Made by a program: the position numbers and the translations under genes. A stretch of 64,000 nt of DNA from JAFASC01 sp034669505 (GTDB lineage Bacteria > Pseudomonadota > Alphaproteobacteria > Rhizobiales > Beijerinckiaceae), in contig JAXDNJ010000041.1 of NCBI GenBank assembly GCA_034669505.1, positions 25,280-89,279 on the forward strand. Reading direction: 5' to 3'. Shown piece by piece: positions 46,569 to 54,849 of the stretch (the first letter of the stretch is position 1; each line of letters begins with the position of its first letter). The notes beneath the pieces were generated by a model. It saw only the letters and a list, made by a program, of their open reading frames with translations, searched no databases and was not told the DNA's origin.

Positions 46569-46889
46569 TCACTTCGCTTCGAAGAACTCGGTCGGCTTGA
46601 GGAAGCGGTTTTCCTGCGCCACCAAAAACCCCGCCTCCGAAGAGCGCTTCAAATAGTCTTTCCATGCGGGATCCGTCGCCATCTTGGCGCGCCGCCCCTC
46701 GCGGTCGGCTTGGCTGTCATAGGCCCATAAGTGCACGACCTGATTGAGCTGACCTTCTGCGGTCGTGTACCAGCCCAGACACCGGCCGAGATATTTCTGC
46801 TGCAGCGGCCACGCATAGTCGCGATAGAGCGCGACGAAATTCTCGAGCTGCCCTGGACGCACCGTGTAGATTCGTAGATCGACGATCAT
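46569..46889 (-). CDS. NIPSNAP family protein
   Basis: A 106-residue ferredoxin-like fold protein of the NIPSNAP group: it opens MIVDLRIYTVRPGQLENFVALY and has NQVVHLWAYDSQADREGRRAKM in the middle. The ATG at 46889 has a GGGAGGGG site. The family has no settled biochemical role but often sits beside catabolic enzymes. It diverges from the dienoyl-CoA reductase gene. Confidence 0.85.
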   Translation of the reverse strand: MIVDLRIYTVRPGQLENFVALYRDYAWPLQQKYLGRCLGWYTTAEGQLNQVVHLWAYDSQADREGRRAKMATDPAWKDYLKRSSEAGFLVAQENRFLKPTEFFEAK

Positions 46890-46991
46890 TGCCCCTCCCG
46901 CGCTTCTGCTTTGCGGCGCCTGTCTCTTTCCCCGTCGCGCGCCTCGCCGCACAATGCGTGCGGCCGCGGCACAGGCGAAAGGGAGCACACG

Positions 46992-47867
46992 ATGTTCAAG
47001 GACGGACTCTTTTCAGGCAAGCGTATTCTTGTGACCGGCGGTGGCACCGGTCTCGGCAAGGCAATGTCGGAGCGCTTTCTCGCGCTTGGCGCCGAAATCT
47101 TCATCTGCGGGCGGCGCAAGCAGGTCTGCGAAGCCACGGCCGACGAGCTGATGAAGGCGCATGGCGGAAAGGTGCACGCCTTCGGTGTCGATATCCGCGA
47201 TGCCGCCGCGGTCGACGCCATGGCCGAAGAGATTTTCGCTGATGGCCCGCTGACCGGACTGGTCAACAACGCCGCCGGCAACTTCGTCTCGCGCACGCAG
47301 GACCTCTCGCCGCGCGGCTTCGACGCGATCGCCAACATCGTTATGCACGGCACGTTCTACGTCACCCACGCCGTGGGCAAGCGCTGGATTGCCGCCAAAA
47401 CCAAAGGCAGCGTCGTCTCGATCGCGGTCACCTGGGTGCGCAACGGCGGACCTTTTGTCGTGCCCTCGGCGATGAGCAAGGCGGCGATCCACGCGATGAC
47501 GATGTCGCTCGCGACGGAATGGGGACCCTACGGCATCCGCCTCAATGCGGTCGCGCCCGGCGAGATCCCGACCGAGGGCATGTCGAAGCGGCTCAATCCC
47601 GGCGAGGAGCCCGGCGCCCGCACGGCCCGCGCCAACCCGATGGGCCGCCCCGGCCGCATGGACGAATTGCAGAACCTTGCGACATTCCTCATGTCGGACG
47701 GCTGCGATTGGCTGAACGGCGAGCTGATCGCCATGGATGGCGGCCAGGCGCTGGCAACCGGCGGCAATTTCTATGCGCTGCGCGAATGGAGCGACGCGCA
47801 ATGGCAGGCGGCGCGCGACTCCATCAAGGCGCTCAACGAACGCGACCGGGCGCAACGCAGCGCGTAA
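46992..47867 (+). CDS. 2,4-dienoyl-CoA reductase-like SDR
   Basis: A 291-residue short-chain dehydrogenase. The cofactor motif is VTGGGTGLGKAM near residue 14 and the structural motif is NNAAGNF. The usual YxxxK is replaced by SAMSK in FVVPSAMSKAAIHAMTMSLATEWGPYG, which closely matches mitochondrial 2,4-dienoyl-CoA reductase (DECR1), where the catalytic Tyr lies elsewhere. GRPGRMDELQNLATFLMSDGCDWLNGELIAMDGGQ fits as well. It likely removes double bases of unsaturated fatty acids during beta-oxidation. It is probably monocistronic, with GGGAG upstream of the ATG. Confidence 0.85.
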   Translation: MFKDGLFSGKRILVTGGGTGLGKAMSERFLALGAEIFICGRRKQVCEATADELMKAHGGKVHAFGVDIRDAAAVDAMAEEIFADGPLTGLVNNAAGNFVSRTQDLSPRGFDAIANIVMHGTFYVTHAVGKRWIAAKTKGSVVSIAVTWVRNGGPFVVPSAMSKAAIHAMTMSLATEWGPYGIRLNAVAPGEIPTEGMSKRLNPGEEPGARTARANPMGRPGRMDELQNLATFLMSDGCDWLNGELIAMDGGQALATGGNFYALREWSDAQWQAARDSIKALNERDRAQRSA

Positions 47868-48021
47868 GTTCTGTGTCGCACGCGCGCCACAACAGCTGCT
47901 CAAACGCGCGTTTGAGGCCGAAATGGCGCACTTGTTCTTGCCAACGGCTCAGCTTTCAGGAGAATGCAGGCAGTGGCGGGCGAGCCCCGCGAATCAGCAG
48001 TTTAGAACGTTGAGGAAGATG

Positions 48022-48612
48022 ATGCGACGAAAGCTCGTTGCCATCGCGAGTGCGGCCTTTGGCCTGACGCTCGCGGCATTCGGCACCACGGAAGCCTACG
48101 AATTCGATATTCTCACGCACCTGCCGCTCATGCCAGGTCGCAGTGGCGCAGACGGCCGTCCGATGGCGCAGGCCACACAGCGCGAGACCGTCCGTATCGA
48201 CACTAAATACAAGCCCGGCACGATCATCATCTCGACTGGCCAGCGCCGCCTCTATTACGTGCTCGGCGACGGCACCGCGATCGAATACGGCGTCGGCGTC
48301 GGGCGCCCGGGATTCGAGTGGTCCGGGAGCAAGGTCGTCTCGCAGAAGCGTGAATGGCCGAGTTGGACGCCGCCCTCGCAGATGCTGCGCCGGCGCCCCG
48401 ACCTGCCCCGCCACATGGCCGGCGGCATCAACAATCCGCTGGGCGCCCGGGCGATGTATCTCGGCTCGTCGCTCTACCGCATCCACGGCTCGAACGAGCC
48501 GGAGACGATCGGCCAGGCGGTTTCCTCCGGCTGCATCCGGATGACCAACGACGATGTCATCGATCTTTACAACCGCGTGCGCGTCGGCACGCGCGTGGTT
48601 GTCATGCGCTGA
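48022..48612 (+). CDS. L,D-transpeptidase (YkuD family)
   Basis: A 196-residue exported enzyme with a signal peptide (residues 1-24). The YkuD domain begins IIISTGQRRLYYVLGDGTAIEYGVGVG, continues with LGARAMYLGSSLYRIHGSNEP, and carries the active site SSGCIRMTNDDVIDLY with catalytic Cys and the preceding His. It forms 3-3 cross-links in peptidoglycan or attaches proteins to it. A second ATG lies one codon upstream (48019). A strong terminator follows. Confidence 0.92.
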   Translation: MRRKLVAIASAAFGLTLAAFGTTEAYEFDILTHLPLMPGRSGADGRPMAQATQRETVRIDTKYKPGTIIISTGQRRLYYVLGDGTAIEYGVGVGRPGFEWSGSKVVSQKREWPSWTPPSQMLRRRPDLPRHMAGGINNPLGARAMYLGSSLYRIHGSNEPETIGQAVSSGCIRMTNDDVIDLYNRVRVGTRVVVMR

Positions 48613-48929
48613 ACGGGGGCGTCCAGCGGGGCGGAAAGGGCCGGGAAACCGGCCCTTTCTCGTTTGAGGTAGCTATTCCTTACGTAATTTACTGAATCAA
48701 AGCTTGATGTCAGCTTGTCTACGAATTTTGCGAACAGCCTTTCATCGTCTTCTCGCAATACTTCAGTAATCAGCCGATCGCCCTTTTTTACGGTAAAGTT
48801 GCGCTCGGTAGCAGCAAACACCGCGATCGCTTTGGCAAGTGCTGCTTTATCTTGAAAGCGGGCTGAGGCCTCAAAAGCGATAAATTTGGCTTCAAGATTT
48901 GTCATCCCATTACGGAAGAATCGGATCAT
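48567..48929 (-). CDS. hypothetical 120-aa protein of an AT-rich cassette
   Basis: The start at 48929 overlaps the stop of the upstream membrane-protein gene (ATGA), which argues for translation as a pair. Residues 1-75 look globular and helical (LEAKFIAFEASARFQDKAALAKAIAVFAATERNFTV), then KKGDRLITEVLREDDERLFAKFVDKL. The last 45 residues run antisense through the terminator and the 3' end of the L,D-transpeptidase, so the original end may have been lost. No known family. Confidence 0.55.
   Translation of the reverse strand: MIRFFRNGMTNLEAKFIAFEASARFQDKAALAKAIAVFAATERNFTVKKGDRLITEVLREDDERLFAKFVDKLTSSFDSVNYVRNSYLKRERAGFPALSAPLDAPVQRMTTTRVPTRTRL
48635..48662 (+). terminator. rho-independent terminator of the L,D-transpeptidase gene
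   Basis: A perfect 10-bp stem AAAGGGCCGG / CCGGCCCTTT with a GAAA loop, starting about 22 bases after the stop codon and followed by a T-rich stretch. Confidence 0.88.
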
Positions 48930-49651
48930 CCCTCTATCTTCCCTGTACAAGCCAAGAAAGAAGAAGGGACACTCTCAACCAAGATTACAAACATAATTCT
49001 TGGGATGAATCCAACAAAAAAGGACCTCAGGTCCGCAACCTCAGCGGCATGAGTGCCGCTAAAATAGGTAGCATAGAACACGTATCCGAGCACGGCAATG
49101 CCAAGTGTCGCAAACACAAGACCCAAAAGCAAATTCAGATTAGAATTCACTCTTTGCTTGATCAACTGCTCGGCCAATTCGTTAATCGATCTATTAAATA
49201 CGGACTTTAGCTCTCGAACGTTTACACCCAGGTCCACGCCACTGTCATATTTTTTTCCAATCTCATCTTCAAGTCGAGTAAACGTCTCGCTTTGGAAAAA
49301 TGCGGTGGTTATTCGCTCTAATTCGGGACGTATTGCAGAAGCGTAGCCCGTTTTCCTCCCTTCAAACTGTTTAGCAAGTGCCGATAATTGCGCTTCGAGC
49401 TTTGCGAGTTTAGCACCGATGGTGCTTACTTCGGATACTACCGAGCTCACGGAAGGGCTCAATAATCCCAAGTGTTCAGCAACGGCTAGGAAGAACCCCA
49501 AGAATAGCCCCACCGCCGAGAGGGTGAGGGCGTAGCGCGATGCTGCTCGCAGCGGAAAAAACTCCAAGCCCACGTAGTACAAGATGTAGTCGACAAGAGC
49601 TAATCCGATCCCGTTTCGCGCATGGCATTCATGTCGCCTCAGCGATTTCAC
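48926..49651 (-). CDS. hypothetical membrane protein of an AT-rich cassette
   Basis: A 241-residue protein beginning with GTG (GAGGCGA site upstream). It has a hydrophobic N-terminal pair (residues 17-60, with ALTLSAVGLFLGFFLAVAEHLGLL), a long soluble coiled or helical middle (residues 65-165, rich in Ser, Glu, Lys), and C-terminal membrane helices (LLLGLVFATLGIAVLGYVFYATYF and FFVGFIPRIMFVILVESV). I cannot name the family. The codon usage is clearly more AT-rich than neighbouring genes, a sign of transfer. It is coupled to the next gene by ATGA. Confidence 0.7.
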   Translation of the reverse strand: MKSLRRHECHARNGIGLALVDYILYYVGLEFFPLRAASRYALTLSAVGLFLGFFLAVAEHLGLLSPSVSSVVSEVSTIGAKLAKLEAQLSALAKQFEGRKTGYASAIRPELERITTAFFQSETFTRLEDEIGKKYDSGVDLGVNVRELKSVFNRSINELAEQLIKQRVNSNLNLLLGLVFATLGIAVLGYVFYATYFSGTHAAEVADLRSFFVGFIPRIMFVILVESVPSSFLACTGKIEG

Positions 49652-49758
49652 TCGCCTCGCTCGTCGCGTTGCACGTCGCCGCGACGCTTGGTCACTCGCT
49701 GGTGTGGCACGACAATACCGTCAGGCAGATGTGGCCGGAACGCCGCCGGATGCAATGA
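49612..49758 (+). pseudogene. remnant of a cytochrome b561 gene
   Basis: In one + strand frame the translation reads HVASAISLASLVALHVAATLGH followed by NTVRQMWP, close to the C-terminal membrane helix and tail of cytochrome b561-type proteins (LxxLVxxHxxAALxH...xRMxP). Nothing upstream encodes the rest of the protein; that space is taken by the AT-rich pair on the other strand, suggesting deletion or replacement of the original gene. Confidence 0.5.
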
Positions 49759-49791
49759 ACGTGTCTGGATTCCCGATCGCTCCTGCTTGGG

Positions 49792-50733
49792 TCATCCGGC
49801 TTTGCGCGCCACCATCAACAGGTTGCCGCAGTCGCCGGGCCTGCCCTTCGGGACAGGGAAGAGCTTGTTGGCAATGAGGCCGCCGGCCCAACTTACGACG
49901 CTCGCCCCGTGCCACCACCAATCGCCTTTGTAGTGCCGGTTGGTTGCCTTGACAGGCGAGCAACGCTCGATCCAGTACGAGAGCGAATCAAAAGAGCTCC
50001 ATCGCATTTCCTCGATGAGCTCGGGCTCAGAACCGCCGCGGCGGGCGAGTTCCATGAGAGCATCCCTCGTCCACCACGTCAGATGATGGGGTGGCGCGTT
50101 GACGAGCCAGTTCGGAATACGTGTCACGGCTGATCTTGCCTGAGGCACACCGACGACAATGAGTCCGCCCGGCTTCGCAGCCAGCACCAGCTCCTTGTAA
50201 AAGGTCAGCGGGTCGGCAAGGTGTTCCACGACCTGAAACGCGCAGACGACGTCGTAGGCGCCGGCTGCTTTGGCCACGTGATCTCCAAGACTCTCATCGA
50301 GGACCTGACCCAATGGGTCCTCGTCGGCGAAGTTTGGATCAAGACCGGTGTAGCGGGCCTGCGGGATCATGTCGCGAAACCCGGCAAATGCACAGCCGAC
50401 ATCGAGCACGCGGTCGTGCGGCATGACATACCGGGCCGCGACATCGAACTCCCGGCGCCACCCCTTGCGTTTGGATGACCACCTCTTTGATTTCCCTATA
50501 TTCTTATAAATGGTTGCATAGAACGCATGATCGCCTTCCGGACGCGGCTCGAAGAAATACAGTCCCGTCGGGGATTCCCATAAATCCAACTTCTCCAAGT
50601 CTTTGAAGCTTGAACGAGCGTCGACGCGGTAGAGCGGCGTATATCGCCAAAGGTCGATCAAAAGGCCGGTTGTGACGGATTGCACGTGCCGAATGGCAGG
50701 ATCGCCGGTGATCGGACAGGCTGGATTGGTCAT
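49792..50733 (-). CDS. SAM-dependent methyltransferase (class I)
   Basis: A 313-residue protein; I take the ATG at 50733. An N-terminal region (residues 1-95) with an FEPRPEGDHAFYATIY segment precedes the methyltransferase fold: motif I VLDVGCAFAGF, then YTGLDPNF, motif IV AYDVVCAFQVVEHLADP and GGLIVVGVPQ. NAPPHHLTWWTRDAL is typical of methyltransferases that act on glycans or lipids near surface-polysaccharide clusters. The substrate is unknown, and no glycosyltransferases lie beside it here. Confidence 0.82.
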   Translation of the reverse strand: MTNPACPITGDPAIRHVQSVTTGLLIDLWRYTPLYRVDARSSFKDLEKLDLWESPTGLYFFEPRPEGDHAFYATIYKNIGKSKRWSSKRKGWRREFDVAARYVMPHDRVLDVGCAFAGFRDMIPQARYTGLDPNFADEDPLGQVLDESLGDHVAKAAGAYDVVCAFQVVEHLADPLTFYKELVLAAKPGGLIVVGVPQARSAVTRIPNWLVNAPPHHLTWWTRDALMELARRGGSEPELIEEMRWSSFDSLSYWIERCSPVKATNRHYKGDWWWHGASVVSWAGGLIANKLFPVPKGRPGDCGNLLMVARKAG

Positions 50734-50936
50734 CAAGTGATCGCTTATTCCTAAGTTCGTTAGCGCGACACCCTCGTTGCTAGACTCGCGCCGGTGCAGA
50801 TGATTGCGGCGTGCGACCACACCGGAATCCCTCGCCGCTTCTATTCCTCGACCACGTCGTGGTCGGCCTCTTTGATGAGACTTCTAGCCAGCGTGTCGCC
50901 CGGCAATCACTCGGCTCCGCGATTCGCATCGATCAG

Positions 50937-52811
50937 TTAGGCCGCATCGTCTTGATGCAAGGGGATGACGAGCTGAAAGACCACGCCCCGGGGTGCATTC
51001 GCGCTCGCCCATAATCGTCCGCCGTGTCGTTCGGCGATTGAACGACAAATGGACAATCCCATACCTAGGCCAGTCTGCTTGGTGGTGTAAAACGGGTCGA
51101 ACAGGTGATCAACGATCTCGGCTTTTAATCCCGGGCCAGAATCTCGTACGGCGACGATCACGCCATCTGGCGCGGACACACTCGAGTCGATCAGCAACTC
51201 GCGCGATCCCTCACTTACCTCGCTCATCGCTTCGATGGCGTTCATGATTAAGTTCAGGATGACCTGTTGTAGCTGGACGCTGTCGCCCCGAATCGCCGGT
51301 AGACCATTCCTGAGGTTGGTCTGCAGCGAGATCCTGTGCCGCTGCATCTCGCCGCGCGTGAGCGCGATCGTGTCGAGAATCGTTTCGTTGATGTCCAAAG
51401 TTGCCTTCCGAGGGGGGACCTTCTTGATCAGCCCGCTGATGCGGCCGGTGACTTCGCCCGCTTGCTTGCCTGCCTTGATGATAAGATCGAATGCATTCCG
51501 AACCTCCTCAATGTTAGGCGGTCGGGCGGCAAGCCAGCGTAATCCGGCATCCGCGTTGGTGACCGCGGCGGCGATCGGCTGGTTGACTTCATGAGCAATC
51601 GAGGCCGCCAGCTGCCCCATCGTCGTGACTCGATTGACTCGCGCAAGCTCCGTCTGCGCTTCGCGCAGGCCCTCCGACGCCTGCACGTAATCGGTGAAAT
51701 CGCGGGCGATTACGAGTGCCGCCTCCACCCGCTGCGAGTTCGGGCGCAGGGCCGAATTCGTCACCACCCTGTACCTCCGGCCAGCAGGGGTGGCGTACCA
51801 GTCTGCAATGCTGACTTCTTCTTCTCCCGCGAAGCACCGGTCAAGACAGGGCTTTGCGTTCCGCTCGAATAGTTCGGTGCCGATGACTTCAGCTAAATGC
51901 ATCCCAACGACCGCCGCTGCCGGCCTTCCCCAGAACCGCTCAAACACCGGGTTGACCCGCTGAAGCCGGTAATCCTCTCCGATGATGCACATGCTATCAG
52001 GCGAGATGTCGAACACTTGGCCGGTCAGATATTCCGATCGCTTGCGCTCCTCAATGTCGGTCAAGGTTCCGTACCATTTGCGGATGTTGCCGTGCTCATC
52101 GTGCAGCGCGACAGCTCGAACCAGGAACCAGCGGTATTCGCCGTTCGCGCTACGATGGCGTGCCTCACTCTCGAACGGTTCTCCGCTGACCAGCGACTCT
52201 TGCCACTTGGCGGTATGTGCGTCGACGTCATCCGGATACAGCGCGGAGCGCCAGCCCGCGCCTGATGTGTCTTCCAATGACAATCCGGTATATTCCACCC
52301 AGCGGCGATTCACCCAGACGCTGCCTCCGTCCGCCAGGGTCGTAAATGCGATCATCGGCATCGCCTCGATCACCTCGACTAGTTCTCTTTCACTCTGGCG
52401 GGCGGCCTCCTCAGCCTTCTGGCGCTCGGCGCGTTCGCGAGCCTCGCGCAGCGCACGCTGCACGGATGGCACGAGCCTCGAGAGTCGCGTCTTCAGAACA
52501 TAATCGGTGGCTCCGATTTTGAGGGCTTCGATCGCCAGTTCCTCGCCGAGCGTGCCGGAAACAAAGATGAAAGGCAGATCGGGGCGGGCAGCCAAGGCAA
52601 GCTTCAGCGCGGAAAGACCGTCGAATGAAGGAAGCCGGTAGTCCGCGAGAATGAGATCGAGTCCGCGGTTCTCGAGAGCCGCCAAAAACTCGGCGCGAGT
52701 CTGGACGGGGGTGACTTCGCAGACGAAATGATCCGCTTGAAGCAGCTCTAGAATAAGCTCTGCATCAGTGGCGTCGTCCTCGAGCAACAGTATCCGGAGC
52801 GGAAACGTCAC
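50937..52811 (-). CDS. receiver-PAS-PAS histidine kinase
   Basis: A 624-residue soluble protein. A receiver domain (ILLLEDDATDAELIL, LILADYRLPSFDGL) is followed by two PAS/PAC domains (about residues 150-390) and a HisKA/HATPase kinase with SIAHEVNQPIAAAVTNADAGLRWL (the HEVNQP variant of the H box), NLIMNAIEAMSEV and KQTGLGMGLSICRSI. The HEVNQP type is common in FixL-like rhizobial kinases. I start at GTG 52811, which overlaps the stop of the receiver gene by four bases. It is the last gene of a three-gene signalling operon. Confidence 0.9.
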   Translation of the reverse strand: MTFPLRILLLEDDATDAELILELLQADHFVCEVTPVQTRAEFLAALENRGLDLILADYRLPSFDGLSALKLALAARPDLPFIFVSGTLGEELAIEALKIGATDYVLKTRLSRLVPSVQRALREARERAERQKAEEAARQSERELVEVIEAMPMIAFTTLADGGSVWVNRRWVEYTGLSLEDTSGAGWRSALYPDDVDAHTAKWQESLVSGEPFESEARHRSANGEYRWFLVRAVALHDEHGNIRKWYGTLTDIEERKRSEYLTGQVFDISPDSMCIIGEDYRLQRVNPVFERFWGRPAAAVVGMHLAEVIGTELFERNAKPCLDRCFAGEEEVSIADWYATPAGRRYRVVTNSALRPNSQRVEAALVIARDFTDYVQASEGLREAQTELARVNRVTTMGQLAASIAHEVNQPIAAAVTNADAGLRWLAARPPNIEEVRNAFDLIIKAGKQAGEVTGRISGLIKKVPPRKATLDINETILDTIALTRGEMQRHRISLQTNLRNGLPAIRGDSVQLQQVILNLIMNAIEAMSEVSEGSRELLIDSSVSAPDGVIVAVRDSGPGLKAEIVDHLFDPFYTTKQTGLGMGLSICRSIAERHGGRLWASANAPRGVVFQLVIPLHQDDAA

Positions 52812-53263
52812 AGCGCTTTCTTCACACTGCCCGGTGGGGGCTCGTTGATGACGGCCCAAAAAATCCCGAGTTCCCTGACTGCGTTGACGAACTCATGAAA
52901 ATCGACCGGCTTTACGACATAGGCGTTCACGCCCAATTTGTAGCTTCTCATCTTGTCTTTTTCCTCGTGGGATGACGTCAGCACCACCACTGGAATCATG
53001 CTCAGGCGCTCGTCGGCCTTGACTTGCTGCAAGACTTCCAATCCATCAACTCGCGGAAGTTTGAGGTCGAGCAGCATGACCGCAGGGTTTTCGTTCGCCC
53101 GGCTGTGGAATTCCCCTCGACAATAGAGGTAATCCAGAGCTTCTCGTCCGTCACGGGTCACCACGACTTCGTTTGCCAGGTTGTATTCTCCCAGCGCTGT
53201 CAGCGTGAGTTCCACGTCGTTCGGATCGTCCTCGACGATCAAAATTCGTCCCAATGTGGTCAT
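52808..53263 (-). CDS. single-domain response regulator (Rcp1-like)
   Basis: A 151-residue stand-alone receiver: acidic pocket VEDDPNDVELT, phospho-acceptor D in VMLLDLKLPRVDGLEVL, conserved T in VVVLTSSHEEKD, and K in AYVVKPVDFHEF. The DPNDVELT start and KVDF-type end are typical of regulators paired with phytochrome-like kinases. The ATG overlaps the upstream kinase stop and its own stop overlaps the next gene, so the three are coupled. Confidence 0.93.
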   Translation of the reverse strand: MTTLGRILIVEDDPNDVELTLTALGEYNLANEVVVTRDGREALDYLYCRGEFHSRANENPAVMLLDLKLPRVDGLEVLQQVKADERLSMIPVVVLTSSHEEKDKMRSYKLGVNAYVVKPVDFHEFVNAVRELGIFWAVINEPPPGSVKKAL

Positions 53264-54453
53264 GAGGGGTTCGCAGTCCTTTCCGCCGCAATTTGTGCCT
53301 TGGGAAGTGAAAAATAGAAAGTCGCGCCTTCGTCGACAGCTCCCTCGGCCCGAACCTTGCCTCCGTGACGATGAACGATGCGCTGAACGGTAGCCAGCCC
53401 TATTCCAGTGCCCTCGAAGTGTTCGGGCAGATGCAGACGCTGAAACACGCCGAATAGTTTATTCACATACTGCATATCGAAGCCTGCGCCATTGTCCCTT
53501 ACGAATATCTCCGCTTCATCTCTATTTCTGCCGACGCAGCCAATCTCGATTTCGGCGCGGGTTCGCATGCGCGTGAATTTGATCGCATTCGAAACAAGGT
53601 TTACGACAACTAGCTTGAGCAGGGAACGATCTCCGTAACAGACAGGAAGCGCGTCAATTTTCCAGGCAATCTCCCGCCCCTTCGTCTCCGGCGAAAGCTC
53701 CGCAACCGCCTCGCTGACGAGTTGCTCCAGGCTGATCAGCGTCCCCTTGGTCTCAGCTCGGCCTACCCTGGAAAACGCTAGCAGATCGTCGATGAGGTTG
53801 CCCATTTTCTTTGCCGCGTCGAGAATCGTTTGAAGATACCGGCGATTCTTGTCGTCGAGCAAAGAGGCTGTCTGCCTTTGTAGCAGCTCCGAGAATCCGA
53901 CCAGGTGGCGAAGCGGTGCACGCAGGTCGTGCGAGACGGAATAGGAAAACGATTCCAAGTCTTTGTTGGTCGCCTCGAGTTCCGCGGCGCGTTTAACAAG
54001 TTCTTCGTTCAAATTTCTGATTTCATCCTCGCGTTGGGCGCGCTGCTCCACTTCGATCTGAAGGCGATCACGCGTTTCGCGAAGATTCTCCTCGATTCGG
54101 CGTCGAACGGCGCCGACCGAGGCGATGATGGCCGCCCATGCTACGAAAACTAAGAAGTAGGGTATGTCTCTCGGGGAAACTTCGAAGACGTAGAGGGGTT
54201 CTGTAAAAAAGTAGGTGAAGCACGCCGCTGAGAGCAGAACCGCCAGGACGGAAGGCCCAATTCCTGCGTACCAGGTAGCGATTGCGACAGCCAGACTAAA
54301 AAGCGGCACTTCGATATCGCGGAACTGGTAGTATTGCGCCAAGAGCGACAGCCCAAGCGCGATTGCGACGCAAACGACAGACAAGCCGTAGCGTAGGAAA
54401 GGTGAGTGGACGCTCTGAAATTTCCGGTTCCAGTCGGCAAGCGTTCGCTTCAC
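53260..54453 (-). CDS. DUF4118 membrane sensor histidine kinase
   Basis: A 397-residue kinase. The N-terminus holds three to four membrane helices of the DUF4118 (KdpD-like) type (LRYGLSVVCVAIALGLSLLAQYY, TWYAGIGPSVLAVLLSAACFTYFF). A coiled coil (residues 120-165) leads to the HisKA domain with FSYSVSHDLRAPLRHLVGFSELL, and the HATPase has NLVSNAIKFTRM, VRDNGAGFDMQY and FEGTGIGLATVQRIVHRHGG. The HDLRAPL H box and partner receiver are as in phytochrome-like systems, though no GAF/PHY domain is present. First gene of the operon. Confidence 0.92.
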   Translation of the reverse strand: MKRTLADWNRKFQSVHSPFLRYGLSVVCVAIALGLSLLAQYYQFRDIEVPLFSLAVAIATWYAGIGPSVLAVLLSAACFTYFFTEPLYVFEVSPRDIPYFLVFVAWAAIIASVGAVRRRIEENLRETRDRLQIEVEQRAQREDEIRNLNEELVKRAAELEATNKDLESFSYSVSHDLRAPLRHLVGFSELLQRQTASLLDDKNRRYLQTILDAAKKMGNLIDDLLAFSRVGRAETKGTLISLEQLVSEAVAELSPETKGREIAWKIDALPVCYGDRSLLKLVVVNLVSNAIKFTRMRTRAEIEIGCVGRNRDEAEIFVRDNGAGFDMQYVNKLFGVFQRLHLPEHFEGTGIGLATVQRIVHRHGGKVRAEGAVDEGATFYFSLPKAQIAAERTANPS

Positions 54454-54849
54454 TCCGACACCTCTTGGTCCCCCGGAGGGATAGGATGTTCCTTACGGAG
54501 TCAAGCTTTCAAGCACCTAGTCGCGATTGGTGCCCAGGCGAGGACTCGCGTCTCTCGCCGCTAAGCACTTGATTTGCAACGCCCGCGCAGCACCCAGGCG
54601 CTTCCTTGTGTACCCGCGCTGTGCCTCGGTCAACCCGGAGGGCAACTCGTGAGCTAAATCCTCAGGATATCCAGCGCGGGACATCTGAGCCAACGCGTCG
54701 GAAACATCGGCCCGCTTCCCGCTGCCACGTGCCGTCGAGTAATCAAAGGATCAACCTTTGAGCATTTCACAGGTGAATAGTTTTTGAACCACGCAACTCT
54801 TTCGTCTGCTTCTTTGTAAACAGGTCCTCGGGATGACGACACTGGCCGA
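54454..54849. other. gene-free stretch of about 400 bases
   Basis: This interval between the signalling operon start and the molybdoenzyme stop contains no supported gene, RNA or strong repeat. It probably holds the promoter of the kinase operon near 54460-54500, but no convincing -35/-10 pair was recognised. It is more AT-rich in its right half. Confidence 0.5.

Noticed and set aside
46992..47867. Missing Tyr in the YxxxK motif of the short-chain dehydrogenase, at first taken for an inactive enzyme
   Set aside because: The surrounding sequence matches 2,4-dienoyl-CoA reductases, which normally have Ser at this position and place the catalytic Tyr elsewhere.
54654..54842. 62-codon minus-strand frame upstream of the kinase operon
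   Set aside because: No start signal or recognisable sequence; likely chance.
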